A stretch of DNA of 64,000 bases from Chrysogorgia sp. JL179-B06 (lineage: Eukaryota; Cnidaria; Anthozoa; Scleralcyonacea; Chrysogorgiidae), in the NCBI GenBank assembly GCA_035772405.1, contig JAYKKM010000374.1, forward strand, positions 868,001 to 932,000. Reading direction: 5' to 3'. Of this stretch, positions 61,778 through 64,000 are shown one piece after another (position 1 is the stretch's first letter; every line of letters begins with the position of its first letter). A program made the position numbers and the translations under genes. The notes under the pieces are model-generated. The model was not told the origin of the DNA. It did not search any database and saw only the letters and a program-made list of their open reading frames with translations.

Positions 61778-62020
61778 TTGTTAATAGCTGTACAGTTGAC
61801 AGAAAGCGGCACCGATAGTTCTTCGAATGTATCGTTTCAGGCTGATTTTATTCATACTGGTCAACGCGGAAGGCCTCGTTACTCTATTTCGATTGACCAG
61901 CTTGAATTTCTTTTGGATATGAGATTTACATCTGGCGAGATTAGCATCTATGTTTGGAGTAAGCGAAAGTACCAGGGTTACGCGAAGATTTCCTCTGTCC
62001 GTGAGGCCCCAGTCCACTAG
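61778..62020 (+). pseudogene. Fragment of a GRPR-type integrase/transposase-like ORF
   Basis: Contains [20 protein letters not shown] and [16 protein letters not shown]. The GRPRYxIxxxQLxFLLxxxFxxxxI pattern is typical of the N-terminal DNA-binding part of a family of retroelement-like integrases in fish and cnidarian genomes (recalled, not verified). It runs into the terminal repeats without the expected continuation, so it is a captured fragment present in one arm only. Confidence 0.45.
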
Positions 62021-62203
62021 CCGAACATAATTCGAGACGCAATCGCTGTTTCGAATTATGTTCGGCTGTTTCGAATTATGTTCGGCAGTTTCGAATTATG
62101 TTCGGCTGTTTCGAATTATGTTCGGCAGTTTCGAGAAACGCAAACTGAGTGCACGAATAATATAATTTAAACTCTAATATTGACCCTAATAACCCTTCAT
62201 AGT

Positions 62204-62830
62204 AAATGTCGTTTTGGGTGATCCGTTTGAGTCGGGACCATATTTGATTAGAAATGCAGCGGCCATTATCGATTCGTTGATCTGACGAACTACATAAAGA
62301 GGTGTTTACGAAGGGTATACAAGTTTGCGTAATATAATAGGTACGTGTGTTATGTATTTAGACTCGCTAATTCCAAATCTGTTTTCAGAATTGAAAACGG
62401 TTAAATATTGATCGAGATAACTTTCCAAACGAGGGATATAGGTGACAAAGCGCTAAAGCTCGCTTACAAGCTTGCTTATAAAGCTTGCTTATAAAGCTTG
62501 CTTATAACCATGGGTTGTTTTATAACGCAACCAAATGGTCTCGTTTCCTATATGCTACCACCAATCTTTTATTACATAATATACGACAATTTTATTATAG
62601 TATACAAAAGATGTTTGTTAACAGGTTGTAGCAATTAAGGTTTACGGCTTGATTACTCAGCTTTTCAGCTGTGGCGAAGGTTAGTTAATGGTCAATTTGA
62701 ACCCTGAAGATCACATTGTAGTCTAAAATTACGTTTGGTAGTTTTTAAACTTTTTAACTTTTAACCTGTGTGTAAGATTATATGTATGCATGTCTCATCT
62801 ATTTTAAGGCACACCACATCGGTTTGTGGT
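62204..62830. repeat. Dispersed repeat fragment and short tandem repeat; no gene
   Basis: 62330-62410 shares words with 54520-54650. At 62468-62510 the unit AAGCTTGCTTATA is repeated three times. Nothing else is recognised. Confidence 0.5.
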
Positions 62831-63005
62831 CTGAAAAATATGATTCATATATTCCACTTGTAACGTATTCGTCTGGAATATTGGTGTACAGATGATCCAT
62901 AATCGATTGTACTGGGAAGATGCAACTTGACCAAATATTTTAAGTATCTGCTGTTTCTGACCTTCGTCTGATAGCCAGTCAATGCTGAAATCACCACATA
63001 TTATG
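62831..63005 (-). pseudogene. Possible endonuclease fragment of a non-LTR retrotransposon
   Basis: The minus strand from 63004 reads ICGDFSIDWLSDEGQKQQIL, similar to the GDFNIDWL motif of apurinic-type endonucleases of CR1/L2 elements. Later similarity is weak. Confidence 0.4.
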
Positions 63006-63221
63006 CAATACTCTTAGGTAAAAATGTCGACTGCGCATCAAAATAACGTGTTCTGCGTCGGGATATATTAAACATTTAATAATAATCCATATTTAGAGAA
63101 GATATACAATGGATTTACAACTTGTAAAAATAGTTAGGGTAATAAATTAATAAAAAGAACAATACTGCATGTATATATATTATATATTAATATAAGTATA
63201 CTATATAAAAAAACTGATTTC

Positions 63222-63322
63222 CATTCATAACATCAGGTTAAAATCACAATATACATTTGCATTTTTATTTACACTTGCAAATTCGTTATACTGAATTCCC
63301 CAGCCTGATGTTATGAATTGAA
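63222..63322. repeat. Short inverted repeat
   Basis: CATTCATAACATCAGG is answered by CCTGATGTTATGAATTG, forming 15-16-bp arms around about 70 bp. Confidence 0.55.
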
Positions 63323-64000
63323 ATACGTTGTTTCCCGACGCACTGGCTTATTGTCTTAGAATAGTCAAATGAACACCAAAGACTCCTTATCGACTCACTC
63401 CTTGTCCCAACTACAGTATGGTTGTCCAATTACGTCCTATAAATGCCTCTTACGAGCTCTCAGCTGGAACTAATCAGAAATATTTTGAATATCGAAATTC
63501 GCGCGAAAATATTCGCCCAGTGGAAAACCGCCCCCCTTACGTCGAATCTTCATGTTGTGTGAGATATCGCGTGGAACTAATTAGAAAAGACAAAAGGAAA
63601 AGTCGAGTACAGTATGAGCACAGAATATGACTATGCGGGCACAGAAGGGGACAGAAGCGTTCCTGCGCGCACGGCCCGAGCTTGCCACTGCCAGTTGCTC
63701 CATATTGTAAACACCGTATACTGCAATTCATTTATGAGGATGTGATATGCCAAATAAAAGCAAGTATAACCTATTCAAATCTTTGAAATTGTTGTAAATC
63801 CATAAGCCATTGATCACAACAGTTATGTCCTTAAAGTCCAAATACCAGGAACAGTGGGTGATTTTAGAAATGTTGAACGAAACGGCATAGTTGTCAAATC
63901 AAGCGACGATTTATATTTAGAAACGTAAACACTGACAAAATCAGGGAGCTTATGCCTGAAATTATAAGAATAGAAACCCTTCTAAGACACATCAGTATCT
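63323..64000. other. No gene seen
   Basis: A 70-codon plus-strand ORF at 63418-63630 has no recognisable features. The window ends without a further gene. Confidence 0.4.

Larger units (their letters stand above)
59779..62203. mobile_element. Giant 2.4-kb inverted repeat with minisatellite ends
   Basis: ACTATGAAGGGTTATTAGGG at the left is the complement of the right end. The arms of over 1 kb remain complementary down to a centre near 60925 (TTTCACCACGGAGTGGCGCG at 60830 against 60990). The left arm has ten perfect 20-bp units GAAACTGCCGAACATAATTC (59851-60050); the right arm has about five related, partly altered units. The right arm also contains about 350 bp (61622-61970) missing from the left. 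It has the form of a very large Foldback-type element. Confidence 0.85.

Noticed and set aside
63418..63630. 70-codon plus-strand ORF near the window end
   Set aside because: No domain, no splice context and no repeat relationship; length is within chance expectation.

Overview
This is eukaryotic, AT-rich animal DNA, most likely from a cnidarian. The evidence is GT-AG split exons of a secreted protein resembling the coral skeletal organic matrix protein USOMP5 fused to a fibrinogen-related domain (FReD), several CR1/L2-like non-LTR retrotransposons, Penelope-like remnants, many inverted-repeat elements, and long (TA)n tracts. The species cannot be fixed from sequence alone.

Layout. 1-11 kb: intergenic DNA made of repeats (inverted-repeat elements at 146-723 and 3568-4724, a TTAA-flanked MITE at 2288-2697, a decayed CR1/L2-like element at 7265-9410). 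11.06-19.4 kb: a tandem array of five units, each carrying a copy of the promoter and signal-peptide exon of the downstream gene. Only the last copy keeps a TATA box and a usable reading frame. 19.3-55.4 kb: one large plus-strand host gene. Its seventeen coding exons join in phase into about 737 codons: signal peptide, USOMP5/fibrinogen-like cysteine-rich region, a short segment resembling collagen XV/XVIII trimerisation domains, a coiled coil built from duplicated exons, and a complete FReD. Its introns hold retroelements, (TA)n arrays, perfect hairpins, tRNA-like fragments and a 151-bp tandem repeat.

41186-54392: a complete, apparently intact Polinton/Maverick (adintovirus-like) of 13.2 kb. 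It sits in the intron that splits the FReD and is flanked by a 6-bp duplication (TATGAG). The plus-strand half carries a triple GRF zinc-finger protein, a Bcl-2-like membrane protein, a chromodomain integrase, minor capsid protein, a basic virion protein, major capsid protein and an adenain-like protease. The minus-strand half carries two conserved Polinton proteins, the packaging ATPase, a small zinc-finger protein, protein-primed DNA polymerase B interrupted by a 106-nt spliceosomal-type intron, and an acidic upstream protein. The two halves converge tail to tail near 46.97-47.03 kb. Together they supply replication (PolB), integration, and virion assembly and maturation; the Bcl-2-like and GRF proteins look like host-interaction or accessory functions.

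55.4-64 kb: 100-bp tandem repeats after the host stop codon, degenerate telomere-like repeats, a hAT-like MITE, a retroelement fragment split by a nested foldback element, a giant 2.4-kb inverted repeat with 20-bp minisatellites, and otherwise unannotatable DNA.
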